Shown: one piece after another, positions 9,343 to 17,743 of the stretch
How the letters are laid out: every line of letters begins with the position of its first letter
How positions within the stretch are numbered: the first letter of the stretch is position 1
Assembly (NCBI RefSeq): GCF_007970805.1
Contig: NZ_CP042433.1
Coordinates: 2,356,001-2,420,000 of the forward strand
DNA: 64,000 nt
Direction of reading: 5' to 3'
Origin: Flavisolibacter ginsenosidimutans
GTDB taxonomy: Bacteria > Bacteroidota > Bacteroidia > Chitinophagales > Chitinophagaceae
Program-made: the position numbers and the translations under genes
The notes under the pieces: generated by a model
What the model saw: the letters and a program-made list of their open reading frames with translations, nothing else
The model's database searches: none
Told to the model about the DNA's origin: nothing

Positions 9343-9372
9343 CCCCTGCCATCCGGCAGGGGTTTTCTTTGG
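9343..9372 (+). terminator. Rho-independent terminator after the universal stress protein gene
   Basis: A perfect 8-bp stem CCCCTGCC / GGCAGGGG closes a four-base loop (ATCC). It is followed by TTTTCTTT, 91 bases after the stop of the USP gene on the plus strand. Confidence 0.85.
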
Positions 9373-9409
9373 CTTTGTCCTTTCTACCTTTACAAAACAA
9401 ACGAACGAT

Positions 9410-10123
9410 ATGTCAACCAGTCTTGCATCGTTGAACGGTACGTCTTTGCCACTGCCCAAGGTTGTTCTTTTTGATGTTTACGAAACACTGCTGGACATGC
9501 AATACATCAAACAGAAAATAAACAGCCTCCTGAGCAACAAATGGGCCTACCGGTATTGGTTTGAACTCCTCATGCAATATTGCCTGGTTGAAAATTCCAT
9601 TGGTACTTTTCATCCGTTTGCAGCCATTGCCAAGGAAACCCTGAAAAAGACAGCCTTGCCGTTCGGCCACAGGCTATACGATGAAGAGATAGAAGAACTG
9701 CTTGGCTTGTTCGATCATTTGCCGGTGAACGAAGGCGTCACGGAATGCCTCTCCCTGCTTGCCGATCACAATTGCCGGATTGCTGCGTTAACCAACACAT
9801 CGGAACAAATCATTTGCGACCGCATGGAACGCACAGGATTGATCTCGTACTTCGAAGCCGTGTTCAGCGCAGAAGAGGTAAAAAAATACAAACCGGCCAC
9901 AGAGGTCTACACCTGGACTCTGCGGCAACTCAACGTGCAGCCCGAAGAAGTGTTATACGTATCTACACAGGACTGGGACGTTGCCGGCGCTGCCAGTGCG
10001 GGTATGATGACCGCATACATAGAACCGGAGAACTCATTGTTTTATTCGCTGGCTACACCGCCCAATATCCGCGTACAGCACTTTGAGGCCTTTGTAAACC
10101 TGTTTGCCAAAGCTGATGTTTGA
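9410..10123 (+). CDS. HAD-superfamily hydrolase, haloacid dehalogenase type II-like
   Basis: A 237-residue cytoplasmic HAD phosphatase or dehalogenase. Motif I is VVLFDVYETLLD (first Asp the nucleophile) near residue 23. This is the DxYxT variant of haloacid dehalogenases, in place of the DxDxT of most phosphatases. Motif II is AALTNTS. Motif III lies around EEVKKYKPATEVY, with the catalytic Lys. Motif IV is the weak VSTQDWDVAGAASAGM, where many relatives have an Asn or Asp pair. An alpha-helical cap follows motif I (residues 30-105). The gene sits between two terminators as a single-gene unit. The substrate is unknown, and the family includes L-2-haloacid dehalogenases and promiscuous sugar-phosphate phosphatases. 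Confidence 0.88.
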   Translation: MSTSLASLNGTSLPLPKVVLFDVYETLLDMQYIKQKINSLLSNKWAYRYWFELLMQYCLVENSIGTFHPFAAIAKETLKKTALPFGHRLYDEEIEELLGLFDHLPVNEGVTECLSLLADHNCRIAALTNTSEQIICDRMERTGLISYFEAVFSAEEVKKYKPATEVYTWTLRQLNVQPEEVLYVSTQDWDVAGAASAGMMTAYIEPENSLFYSLATPPNIRVQHFEAFVNLFAKADV

Positions 10124-10125
10124 AT

Positions 10126-10160
10126 AAAGCTTACCGTTAGCCAGGTAAGCTTTTCTTTAA
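10126..10160 (+). terminator. Rho-independent terminator after the HAD gene
   Basis: A 10-bp stem AAAGCTTACC / GGTAAGCTTT with an 8-base loop and a T-rich tail begins 3 bases after the HAD stop codon on the plus strand. Confidence 0.85.
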
Positions 10161-10192
10161 AATAAAAAACCGCTGCTTAACACAGCGGTAAA
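10161..10192 (-). terminator. minus-strand terminator facing the HAD terminator
   Basis: The stem ACCGCTG / CAGCGGT (10169-10175 and 10183-10189) with a 7-base loop is followed on the minus strand by TTTTTTATTTT. It would end a minus-strand transcript coming from the small gene at 10406-10585. Confidence 0.65.
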
Positions 10193-10405
10193 AACTAACT
10201 CCTTTATTCGTACTCACAAAAGTCCTTCAAAGCTATTGTGGCCAGGCCACAAAGCGGCATTAGAATTTAATTAGACTTTGAGGCGTAGCGCAGGCAAGCT
10301 TTTTAAAGTTGCGTAAACCCGTAAAGAAACAACAGCTACCGTGTGCTCGACGAACTTTGGCGAAAGCAGATAAAGGTTCTTTTGAAAAGTTTGAGCGGGT
10401 TCGGG

Positions 10406-10585
10406 TTAGTTTCGTTTTTCCGCGTCTGTAAGCGCAAAGAAACAGCGGACGACAAAGAGGCCGCAAAATGTAAAAATGGCAATGAAGCCGTCAGCGACTT
10501 CTTCGTGTTCGGTTGTAAATTCCCTGGCGATTGTGTAGGCGATGAAGAAGAAATAAGCGGCGACGCCAAAAAAGAAATAACGCAT
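10406..10585 (-). CDS. small membrane protein, function unknown
   Basis: A 59-residue protein from the ATG at 10585 (an in-frame TTG at 10600 would add five residues). It has two hydrophobic stretches, RYFFFGVAAYFFFIAYTIA and ADGFIAIFTFCGLFVVRCFFAL. They are joined by a short charged loop (REFTTEHEEV), which predicts a two-helix inner-membrane hairpin. A minus-strand terminator-like hairpin lies about 215 bases downstream, which supports transcription in this direction. The overlapping plus-strand frame (10343-10609) is highly charged and unconvincing. No family is recognised. Confidence 0.5.
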   Translation of the reverse strand: MRYFFFGVAAYFFFIAYTIAREFTTEHEEVADGFIAIFTFCGLFVVRCFFALTDAEKRN

Positions 10586-11231
10586 GTATCTAATATACAA
10601 AAAAATTAAATCCTTCTGCCGGCAGATTCTACCGGCAACAGTTTCTAACAGGCATAGATCTCTTTGGAAAGAATTTATCGCCTACGTCAAATTTTCCAGA
10701 TCGGAAGTTTTTTGGGAATGCTGATATTGTCGCCCGTGCATGATAAACTGCCGTGATAATATTTTTTTAAGACAATCATTCAACACGTAAGCTGCCGCAT
10801 TTTTAAGAAGCATGAACAATTAATTGCTGCCCTTCGAATAGCGCATTGTTAGTAAGAGTGAAACCCTATACTAGACCCTGAAACAGGGAACTTCCTCTCC
10901 GTCAGTTTACCCGCTAATATTCAATACTGGACATAGATCCAGTAACTCGTAAAGCAATGAGTTTGTGCTTTCAATCTTTAGGGCTAAAGATGCCCATTTA
11001 CGCAGAAAGGAGAAGGCACATAGACGCAATTAAAAAATTGAAAAGAGAATTAGAGCCAAAAAATTTACCAAATTGGATTTTCAGAAGCCAGCGAAGGCCG
11101 GTATTCATTTGCTGCAAGACCTCCCAACATTTTACCAGAAAAGTTTATAATTTTTGAAAGCAAAAGTTGAACTCTCAAGATTAACGAAGCCGGTCTGCTG
11201 ATAGCCGCCACAGACAAGGGTTTCAGCGGAA
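10586..11231. other. gene-poor intergenic stretch
   Basis: About 645 bases between the small membrane protein and the tmRNA terminator. The part around 10.99-11.16 kb is visibly AT-richer than its surroundings. A 66-codon plus-strand frame (10957-11157, basic residues) shows no family and looks like chance or a gene remnant. I see no tRNA, IS end or CRISPR-like repeat. Confidence 0.4.
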
Positions 11232-11275
11232 AGAAAACGGGACAACTCTTTCAAAATTTAGAGTTGTCCCGTTTT
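11232..11275 (-). terminator. terminator of the tmRNA gene
   Basis: A long stem ACGGGACAACTCT / AGAGTTGTCCCGT encloses about 10 AT-rich bases. On the minus strand it is followed by TTTTCTTTC. It starts directly at the 3' CCA of the tmRNA. Confidence 0.9.
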
Positions 11276-11646
11276 GGTGGAGCCGACGGGAGTCGAACCC
11301 GTGTCCAAACATGACGTTCAAAAGCTTTCTACATGCTTATTTCCTGATTGCTTGTCGGAAGATAACCGGACAGAAACAAACCAATCATCTTCTTAGCTGG
11401 ATGGTCTTAAGCAACCGTCACAGCCTTCGGTTGCCGCATCCACTGTTTGTTTTAAGTCGGCGGCGGCGCTTGGAAAGTGGCGAACCTGCGCGGCGGCCCT
11501 AATGACTAACTAATCACTGATTAGGCAGCCATGGCATACTGAGTATTGCCAGTTGTGTTTTGAATATTCAGATTTACGGGCTAATTATCCAACGCCCGGC
11601 ATGCTTATACTTTCAAAGATCAATGCTGTCAAAACCAAACGGCCCC
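11275..11646 (-). ncRNA. ssrA: transfer-messenger RNA (tmRNA)
   Basis: About 372 nt. The tRNA-like ends pair as a 7-bp acceptor stem (5' GGGGCCG with 3' CGGCTCC, one G-U pair), followed by A and an encoded CCA. The 3' part has the T-arm GGACACGGGTTCGACTCCCG, diagnostic for tmRNA. In the middle a short frame ends GGC AAT ACT CAG TAT GCC ATG GCT GCC TAA. This gives a predicted degradation tag GNTQYAMAA with a glycine resume codon, as expected for Bacteroidota, whose tags end in YAxAA. Tandem stop codons follow (TAA, then TGATTAG). It rescues stalled ribosomes with SmpB. It is transcribed alone on the minus strand and closed by the hairpin at 11232-11275. Confidence 0.96.
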
Positions 11647-11709
11647 AAATAAAGATGAAGGATGATAGATGACCGCGTTCTCTATCACCATCTAATTGAT
11701 AAGAACCTA

Positions 11710-11737
11710 CAAATCTACAAAAACTTGGCCGGGCAAA
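11710..11737 (-). promoter_or_regulatory. candidate ssrA promoter
   Basis: On the minus strand TAGATTTG (11710-11717) matches the Bacteroidota -7 consensus TAnnTTTG. TTTG (11734-11737) lies 16 bases upstream as a possible -33 element, slightly closer than usual. It would start a precursor about 60 bases ahead of the mature 5' end, consistent with RNase P processing. Confidence 0.3.
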
Positions 11738-11818
11738 TTGCCAGTAAGCTCTTAATAATGGATAAGAAATGAAATTGTTAACAACCGCCATCCGTCATCT
11801 TTCAACCATCATTTTTCC

Positions 11819-13171
11819 TCAACGGAACATGCGCCAGATGTCCAAACCAAAAGCATAAAGCATTAGGCCAAGCAAAAGCGCCATGCCCGCCATTTGCGCA
11901 TACTCCATAAACTTGTCACTTGGCTTGCGGCCGGTAATGATTTCGTAAAGCGTAAACAAAGCATGGCCGCCGTCCAAAGCCGGAATGGGCAAAATATTCA
12001 TAAACGCAAGAATGATGGAGAACAAAGCCGTCATCGTCCAGAAGCGCTGCCAGTCCCAACTGCCGCCAAAAGTTTTGGCGATGGACGGAATGCTGCCAAG
12101 ATTGTCCTTCACTTTGTGCTCCTTCGACGTGAACAAAAGTTTTATGCCGGTGATGTAATCGCTCAAACGATCCACACCGTATTTCACACCGGCGGGAATG
12201 GCTTCAAAAAAACCGTAGTTCTTTTTTTCGGTGGTCAGCAGTTCGTCAAAGTCTTTTAGAACAACATTGGTACGTGTTACATCATCGGTTTTTACAACAG
12301 CCGTTGCGGTGTCTTTTCCGTTGCGCAACAAAGACAACGTTATGTTCTGGTTAGGGAGCAGCTTCTTTGCGTCAAGGTATTCGTCAATGTAATGAAAACG
12401 GCTGCCGTTCACGCCAACGATTTCATCGCCCGGCATCATTTTTCCCGACACGTATTTCACATCGGCATCCGACTTTACAATCGCCGGATAGCGCGGCGCA
12501 ATCAAGGTTTGCTTCTGGTCTTTGGTGAGGTTTGACAAAAAACCGGGCGGCAGCGTCACAGCCGTATCACCGCCGTTGCGCTTTATATCCAGCGTAGCCC
12601 TTTCGTTGAAGAAAATGCCCTTTCTTACTTCGTCCAGATAGGCAACAGGCTTCCCGTTAATACCGGTAATCACATCGCCGTTTTGAAGGCCGGCGCTTTG
12701 TGCCAGTGAATCAACCCACAAGCCGTATTTTATGTTTTGAACGGGCAGGCGTTCTTCGCCCCACACAAACAAGATGGCTGCAAAAATGACGAGCGCCAAA
12801 ATAAAATTCACCGTTACGCCGCCCAGCATAATAATCAATCGTTGCCAGGCCGGCTTTGCCCGGAACTCGTAAGGCTGCGCAGGGGCTTTCAGTTGCTCTT
12901 TGTCCATGCTCTCGTCAATCATGCCCGCAATTTTTACGTAGCCGCCAAGCGGTATCCAACCGAGGCCGTATTCGGTTTCGCCTTTTTTTGTTTTCCAAAG
13001 CGAGAACCAGGGATTGAAGAAGAGATAGAATTTATCAACCCGGCACCCAAACCATTTGGCCGGCAGAAAGTGCCCCATCTCGTGCAACACAACCAGTATG
13101 GAAAAAGCCAGAATAAACTGACCGATGTTGGCAAATAAAGCAGACCAGTCAACCGCAAGTAGAATCATCAT
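11819..13171 (-). CDS. rseP: RIP metalloprotease RseP (site-2 protease)
   Basis: A 450-residue inner-membrane zinc protease that cleaves transmembrane substrates such as anti-sigma factors. The zinc motif HEMGH is at His30-Glu31-His34 in TM1, and the third ligand lies in NILPIPALDGGH (the LDG motif) near the C-terminus. Two PDZ domains lie between (about residues 140-210, with QSAGLQNGDVITGING, and 230-300, with MMPGDEIVGVNG). Length and order match RseP/YaeL. It follows dxr on the same strand after about 200 bases, the usual pairing in Bacteroidota and many other bacteria. It may act on anti-sigma factors like the one at 23243-23992. Confidence 0.95.
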   Translation of the reverse strand: MMILLAVDWSALFANIGQFILAFSILVVLHEMGHFLPAKWFGCRVDKFYLFFNPWFSLWKTKKGETEYGLGWIPLGGYVKIAGMIDESMDKEQLKAPAQPYEFRAKPAWQRLIIMLGGVTVNFILALVIFAAILFVWGEERLPVQNIKYGLWVDSLAQSAGLQNGDVITGINGKPVAYLDEVRKGIFFNERATLDIKRNGGDTAVTLPPGFLSNLTKDQKQTLIAPRYPAIVKSDADVKYVSGKMMPGDEIVGVNGSRFHYIDEYLDAKKLLPNQNITLSLLRNGKDTATAVVKTDDVTRTNVVLKDFDELLTTEKKNYGFFEAIPAGVKYGVDRLSDYITGIKLLFTSKEHKVKDNLGSIPSIAKTFGGSWDWQRFWTMTALFSIILAFMNILPIPALDGGHALFTLYEIITGRKPSDKFMEYAQMAGMALLLGLMLYAFGLDIWRMFR

Positions 13172-13375
13172 TCGTTTTTCGTTTTCCGCTCACGCAGGTG
13201 CAACGGAATTTTGTTGAGTAAAGTTCTGAACGATGAAGTGAGTGACACAACCGGCGATGATAGTAGTCGTGCAGTCGGTCACATAAAAATTCAACGTTCA
13301 AATTTTGAAGGCTGCAAGATAACAACAGGAATGTATAAACCTAAGGTTACACACCGGCGGACGGCGACCGGCTGT

Positions 13376-14545
13376 CTAAAGTTTTATTAAATCGGCGGCG
13401 TAGTTGCGGGCCTCGGCGTCGCTGTCAAGGTAATCTTGCAACGAAGGTCGTGAAAGAAAGCTCACCTTTTGCATGGTTTCTTCAATCACGTCGGTCATTT
13501 CCAGGAACCCGATGCGGTTGCGCAAAAAAGCGTAAACCGCGATTTCGTTTGCGGCATTCATCACGCAGGGCAGGTTGCCGCCTTTGTGCAGGGCTTCAAT
13601 GGCCAGGGCAAGATTGCGAAAGGTTTTTACATCAGGCTCTTCGAAAGTGAGTGTGCGGATTTTTTTAAAGTCCATTCGCGGAAAATCATTTTTAATGCGT
13701 TTGGGAAAAGCCAATGCGTATTGAATGGGCAGCTTCATGTCGGGAAGACCCATTTGCCCTTTTACGCTGCCGTCTTCAAACTGCACCATCGAGTGAATGA
13801 TGCTTTGCGGATGCACCAACACTTCAATCTGCTCGGCTTTTAAATTGAACAGCCATTTCGCTTCAATCATTTCGAGGCCTTTGTTCATGAGCGTGGCCGA
13901 GTCAATGCTGATTTTTGCACCCATGCTCCAGTTGGGATGCTGCAGGGCGTGGTCGCGTTTTACATTGACAAGGTAATTAGGCTTGCGGCCAAGAAAGGGA
14001 CCGCCGCTTGCCGTAAGAATGATTTTTTCAACCGGGTTGCGCACTTCACCCACAAGGCATTGAAAAATGGCGGAATGCTCCGAGTCAACGGGAATGATGG
14101 GCACTCGTTTTTCGTAAGCCGTTTGCATGATGATGTCACCGGCAACAACGAGTGTTTCTTTGTTGGCAAGCGCAACGGCTTTCCCGGCTTTGATGGCGTT
14201 GAGCGTGGGTTTTAAACCGGCGTAACCCACAATGGCTGCCAGCATTAAATCGTAAACGTCCATCGAGGCCACTTCTTCCAGGGCTCTTTCACCGGCAAAT
14301 ACTTTCGTATCGGTACTGGCCAAAAGGTCTTTTACTTTCTTGTATTTCTCCTCGTTGCTGACAACAACAATATTGGGTTTGAATTTAAGCGCTTGCTGAA
14401 TGAGCAAGTCAACGTTGTTGCTGCACGTGAGCACTTCCACGGAAAACTTGTCGGGATTTGCTTCAATGACTTCCAAAGCCTGTACGCCGATAGAACCGGT
14501 AGAGCCGAAGAGTGCAATTCTTTTTATCGTCGTTGTTGTATTCAT
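13376..14545 (-). CDS. dxr: 1-deoxy-D-xylulose 5-phosphate reductoisomerase
   Basis: A 389-residue enzyme of the MEP isoprenoid pathway that converts DXP to 2-C-methyl-D-erythritol 4-phosphate with NADPH. The start at 14545 (MNTTTTIKRIALFGSTGSIG) puts the Rossmann GSTGSIG motif at its normal place. The longer open frame to 14698 only adds a low-complexity leader translated from an intergenic repeat. Visible motifs are ALANKETLVVAG, the metal and substrate site VDSEHSAIFQCL, ILTASGGPFLG, and HPNWSMGAKISIDSATLMNKGLE. The C-terminal helical domain is complete. It lies upstream of rseP on the same strand. Confidence 0.96.
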   Translation of the reverse strand: MNTTTTIKRIALFGSTGSIGVQALEVIEANPDKFSVEVLTCSNNVDLLIQQALKFKPNIVVVSNEEKYKKVKDLLASTDTKVFAGERALEEVASMDVYDLMLAAIVGYAGLKPTLNAIKAGKAVALANKETLVVAGDIIMQTAYEKRVPIIPVDSEHSAIFQCLVGEVRNPVEKIILTASGGPFLGRKPNYLVNVKRDHALQHPNWSMGAKISIDSATLMNKGLEMIEAKWLFNLKAEQIEVLVHPQSIIHSMVQFEDGSVKGQMGLPDMKLPIQYALAFPKRIKNDFPRMDFKKIRTLTFEEPDVKTFRNLALAIEALHKGGNLPCVMNAANEIAVYAFLRNRIGFLEMTDVIEETMQKVSFLSRPSLQDYLDSDAEARNYAADLIKL

Positions 14546-14563
14546 GGTGGATGCGAAGAAGAG

Positions 14564-14635
14564 AAAAGTCAAAAGTAAAAAGTAAAAACGTTGCCTTGTT
14601 TCGAACGTGCTTTTGAATTTTGATTTTTGACTTTT
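14564..14635. repeat. AT-rich inverted repeat between the GH3 synthetase gene and dxr
   Basis: Perfect 11-base arms AAAAGTCAAAA (14564-14574) and TTTTGACTTTT (14625-14635) are embedded in longer imperfect AAAGTAAAAAGTAAAAA-like text. It could fold in either direction and may terminate or process the upstream transcript. Confidence 0.6.
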
Positions 14636-14651
14636 AGTTTTTGGCTTGCGG

Positions 14652-16160
14652 TTAAACAGATGAAGATTGTTTTGTCCATTTGTACAATTCGTTTGCAAGT
14701 TTGCGGTCGTTGCTCAGGCGCGGCACTTTGTTTTGCCCGCCCAGCTTTCCAATGGATTTCATGTACTCCACAAAACCGTTTTTTTGCACCGTTTTGATTT
14801 TTAGCGGCTGCAAAATATTTCCGCGAATCAGGTCATCATAATAAATATTTTTCTGCCGCAGGTTGTTGTCCACTTTCAATGCAAAGGCTTCAACATTGGC
14901 GGGTTCCTGTTCAAACTCCACCAGCCATTCGTGGTAACTTTTTCCTTCGCCTTGCTGAATCAGCGGCGCCACGGTAAACTCGGTGATGCGCAAACCTTCT
15001 TCTGCCGCCGCTTTTAGCAAACTCCATTCCACTTCCTCCGCAATTACGTGTTCGCCAAAGGCCGAAATGAAATGTTTGATGCGTCCCGTAACCGCGATGC
15101 GGTATGGATTGGTGCTCACAAATTTTACCGTGTCGCCAATGTTGTAACCCCAAAGACCGGCGTTGCTGTTTACAATGAGCGCATAGTTCTCTCCCACTTT
15201 TACATCGTGCAGGGAAAGTCGTGTTGGATTGTCGTTGAAAACTTCTGCTGCCGGAACAAATTCAAAAAAGATCCCGCTGGCCGTATTTAATAAAAGTCCT
15301 TCTGCGTTCTGCGAATCCTGAAAGGCAAAAAAACCTTCCGATGCCGGAAAGGTTTCGATGGTGGCTACGTTTCTGCCAATGCTTTGAAGCAGTTTTGCTT
15401 TGTAGGGTTCAAAGGCCACACCGCCGTGTACCAGCACCGAAAAATTTGGGAACAAGTCGCCAACTTTCTTTCCGCTCTTTTCCTGCAGACGATCGAAATA
15501 CATTTGAACCCAGGGCGGAATGCCGCTGATGAGCGTCATGTCCTGCTTGATGGTTTCGCCAACGATAGCGTCCAACTTAGTTTCCCAATCTTCAAGGCAA
15601 TTGGTTTCATACGAAGGCAGTTGGTTACGCCGCAGGTAAGCCGGAATGTGATGGTTCACAATGCCGCTTAAACGGCCGGTTGGAATGCCGGCAATACGCT
15701 CTAGTTCCGGTGAGCCCGATAAGAAGATCATCTTGCCGTCGGCAAAAGCCGTGTTGCCGGTTTCGGCCATATAAGTTAACAAAGCATTGCGGGCCGTGTT
15801 GATGTGATTAGAAATGGAATCCTTTGTGATGGGAATGTATTTAACGCCGCTAGTAGTGCCGGATGTTTTGGCCAGGTAAATGGGCTTCCCTTTCCAGAGA
15901 ACGTTGTGCTTGCCGTCTTTTATTTTTTCGATGTATGGCTTAAAGCCTTCGTAATCGCGTACCGGCACCGCTTGCTTAAAGCCATCGTAGTTGGCCACTT
16001 CACTCAACTTGTGATCGGCACCAAACTGCGTGGCTTTGCCTGCCTTGAGCAAGTCTTTTAAAATGCCGTCCTGGTCCTGCAAGGCCGTAAGGCTGCTGCG
16101 GCGAATTTGTTTGTGTACGTAAGAAGCAAAAGGCTTGGCTAAAAATGATTTTAACTTCAT
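14652..16160 (-). CDS. GH3 auxin-responsive-family acyl-acid amido synthetase
   Basis: About 502 residues from ATG 16160 (MKLKSFLAKPFASY); the frame extends seven codons further to 16181, less likely. It is a member of the GH3 (plant auxin-conjugating) branch of the ANL adenylate-forming superfamily. The ATP-binding motif is LAKTSGTTSGVKYIPIT near residue 95. The middle has SVLVHGGVAFEPYK and IETFPASEGFFAFQD, where plants have the YASSE-type motif, and the C-terminal subdomain contains KHFISAFGEHVIAEEVE. The family joins an adenylated carboxylic acid to an amine such as an amino acid. The bacterial substrate is unknown. Such genes are frequent in Bacteroidota and often sit near dxr. The enzyme is cytoplasmic with no signal peptide. 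It probably forms one transcription unit with dxr. Confidence 0.9.
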   Translation of the reverse strand: MKLKSFLAKPFASYVHKQIRRSSLTALQDQDGILKDLLKAGKATQFGADHKLSEVANYDGFKQAVPVRDYEGFKPYIEKIKDGKHNVLWKGKPIYLAKTSGTTSGVKYIPITKDSISNHINTARNALLTYMAETGNTAFADGKMIFLSGSPELERIAGIPTGRLSGIVNHHIPAYLRRNQLPSYETNCLEDWETKLDAIVGETIKQDMTLISGIPPWVQMYFDRLQEKSGKKVGDLFPNFSVLVHGGVAFEPYKAKLLQSIGRNVATIETFPASEGFFAFQDSQNAEGLLLNTASGIFFEFVPAAEVFNDNPTRLSLHDVKVGENYALIVNSNAGLWGYNIGDTVKFVSTNPYRIAVTGRIKHFISAFGEHVIAEEVEWSLLKAAAEEGLRITEFTVAPLIQQGEGKSYHEWLVEFEQEPANVEAFALKVDNNLRQKNIYYDDLIRGNILQPLKIKTVQKNGFVEYMKSIGKLGGQNKVPRLSNDRKLANELYKWTKQSSSV

Positions 16161-16325
16161 GGCAAGCGAGAAAGCGCACAAACCTACGCCAATTGCCGAA
16201 ACAATTTTTAGCGCAGAAGCAAAAGTTAAACGTTAAAAATTGCATCACTGCAAGCTTTTTCTTCTCCTCGCTTTTAACATTTGACTTCTTTCCCTTACCT
16301 TCGCCCACCTAATTTTTGAACCGTT

Positions 16326-16625
16326 ATGTTCGCAATTGTAAAAATAGCCGGCAAGCAATTTAAGGTTGAAAAAGACCAGACTTTGTACGTTCCTAAAATG
16401 AGCGGCGACGCCGGCTCCAAAGTAGAATTTTTTGATGTGGTGATGGCCGACAACAACGGCAACCTGACTTTTAGCAACAGCGGCGTTAAAATCTCTGCCG
16501 AGATTTTGAGCCACGTGCAAGGCGACAAAGTGATTGCCTACAAGCAAAAACGCCGCAAAGGTTTTCGCAAGAAAAAAGGCCACCGCACACAGTACACCAA
16601 AATCAGAATTAACGACATCGCGTAA
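16326..16625 (+). CDS. rplU: 50S ribosomal protein L21
   Basis: A 99-residue L21. It begins MFAIVKIAGKQFKVEKDQ and ends with the basic tail KRRKGFRKKKGHRTQYTKIRI, which binds 23S rRNA and is the L21 signature. Length is normal. It is the first gene of the usual rplU-rpmA pair, with its promoter in the 165 bases between it and the divergent GH3 synthetase gene. Confidence 0.98.
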   Translation: MFAIVKIAGKQFKVEKDQTLYVPKMSGDAGSKVEFFDVVMADNNGNLTFSNSGVKISAEILSHVQGDKVIAYKQKRRKGFRKKKGHRTQYTKIRINDIA

Positions 16626-16636
16626 ACACAATTTCT

Positions 16637-16683
16637 AATTTCTGATTCGACAGCGGTCAGTAAAAATTTAGAAATCAGAAATT
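16637..16683. repeat. inverted repeat in the rplU-rpmA spacer
   Basis: Perfect 11-base arms AATTTCTGATT (16637-16647) and AATCAGAAATT (16673-16683) flank a 25-base loop. The right arm runs into AAATTTTAAATTTTAAAT. It could fold in the mRNA between the two ribosomal protein genes. Confidence 0.6.
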
Positions 16684-16706
16684 TTAAATTTTAAATCTCT
16701 TAAATC

Positions 16707-16973
<267 letters not shown>

Positions 16974-17009
16974 TTCAATCTCGCTTCAAACGTATTCCAC
17001 ATCGTTATT

Positions 17010-17047
17010 CACAACCGCTGTTCCTGCAGCGGTTGTGTTGTTTGTTT
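17010..17047 (+). terminator. terminator of the rplU-rpmA operon
   Basis: A perfect 11-bp stem CACAACCGCTG / CAGCGGTTGTG with a 6-base loop is followed by TTGTTTGTTT. It lies 37 bases after the rpmA stop. Confidence 0.85.
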
Positions 17048-17139
17048 GGTATGATGGTTGATTAAAAAACTTTGACAGTTAAATTTTTGTTTTTAGTTTT
17101 ACTGTCGTTATTTTTTACTAACCATTAAATTCAAACAAC

Positions 17140-17430
17140 ATGGCAACAGCAAAAAAAGCTGCCGGCAAAAGCTCTTCGAAAGGAGCCGCTAAATCAAGCT
17201 CAAAAGGCGCTGCAAAAAAAGCATCGTCAAAAGGAGCCGCTAAAAAAGCTTCTGCAAAAGGTGGCATGATGAAGAAAGCTTCTGCAAAAGGAGCCGCTAA
17301 GAAAGCATCTTCAAAAGGCGCGGCAAAGAAAGCTTCTTCTAAGAGTAGCGCAAAAGCTTCTTCGAAAGGCGCTTCCAAGAAAAGTGCTTCATCGAAAGGC
17401 GGCGCTTCCAGAAAAGGTTCTTCCAAATAA
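17140..17430 (+). CDS. histone H1-like Ala/Lys/Ser repeat DNA-binding protein
   Basis: A 96-residue, extremely basic protein built almost only from Ala, Lys, Ser and Gly. It is about a dozen imperfect copies of the unit KGAAKKASS / KGAAKSSS. There is one MM insertion near residue 45 and a C-terminal GGASRKGSSK. The composition matches bacterial H1-like proteins (Hc2/HctB and the AlgP-type tails), which bind DNA non-specifically and compact the nucleoid. Such short versions are common in Bacteroidota. Codons within the repeats vary (AAA/AAG, GCT/GCA/GCC), so the protein repeat is selected and is not only a DNA slippage tract. It has its own terminator and stands as a single gene downstream of rpmA. 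Confidence 0.85.
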   Translation: MATAKKAAGKSSSKGAAKSSSKGAAKKASSKGAAKKASAKGGMMKKASAKGAAKKASSKGAAKKASSKSSAKASSKGASKKSASSKGGASRKGSSK

Positions 17431-17454
17431 GAACGCAAGTATTTTACTTTATAC

Positions 17455-17484
17455 AAGTCCCGGTTCTCCGGGACTTTTTCTTTT
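17455..17484 (+). terminator. terminator of the H1-like gene
   Basis: A perfect 9-bp stem AAGTCCCGG / CCGGGACTT with a TTCT loop is followed by TTTCTTTT, 24 bases after the stop. Confidence 0.9.
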
Positions 17485-17743
17485 GCTCCTGTTTGTTTTC
17501 TACACAATAATCACTGCCGCTTCACACCTTCCTTGACTTTGTATCGGAGCAATCAACACGCAAGCATTTAAAGATATTGGGCAAGAAAACTTACGTTTCC
17601 AAAATGGCAATAGAAATTCTGTTGAATGGAATGCCTTCTCTTCTTATCACAATCCTGTCCACCTGCAATGCTTGCTTTCCCGTGCGGTTACGTTTATTGA
17701 AGCAGAATTGATTAATAAGTATCTCTTCACCTAAAAAAGTAAA

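Noticed and set aside
10343..10609. Plus-strand 88-codon frame opposite the small membrane protein
   Set aside because: It is highly charged and lacks hydrophobic order, and the opposite strand gives a cleaner two-helix protein with a matching terminator.
10957..11157. Plus-strand 66-codon basic frame
   Set aside because: No recognisable family and very AT-rich codons; perhaps a remnant, but not supportable as a gene.
11585..11791. Minus-strand 68-codon frame overlapping ssrA and its promoter
   Set aside because: It overlaps the tmRNA 5' region; the RNA gene explains the sequence.
17140..17430. Repeated units considered as a CRISPR array or simple DNA repeat
   Set aside because: No constant repeat with unique spacers. 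The repetition is in the protein, and synonymous codons vary.
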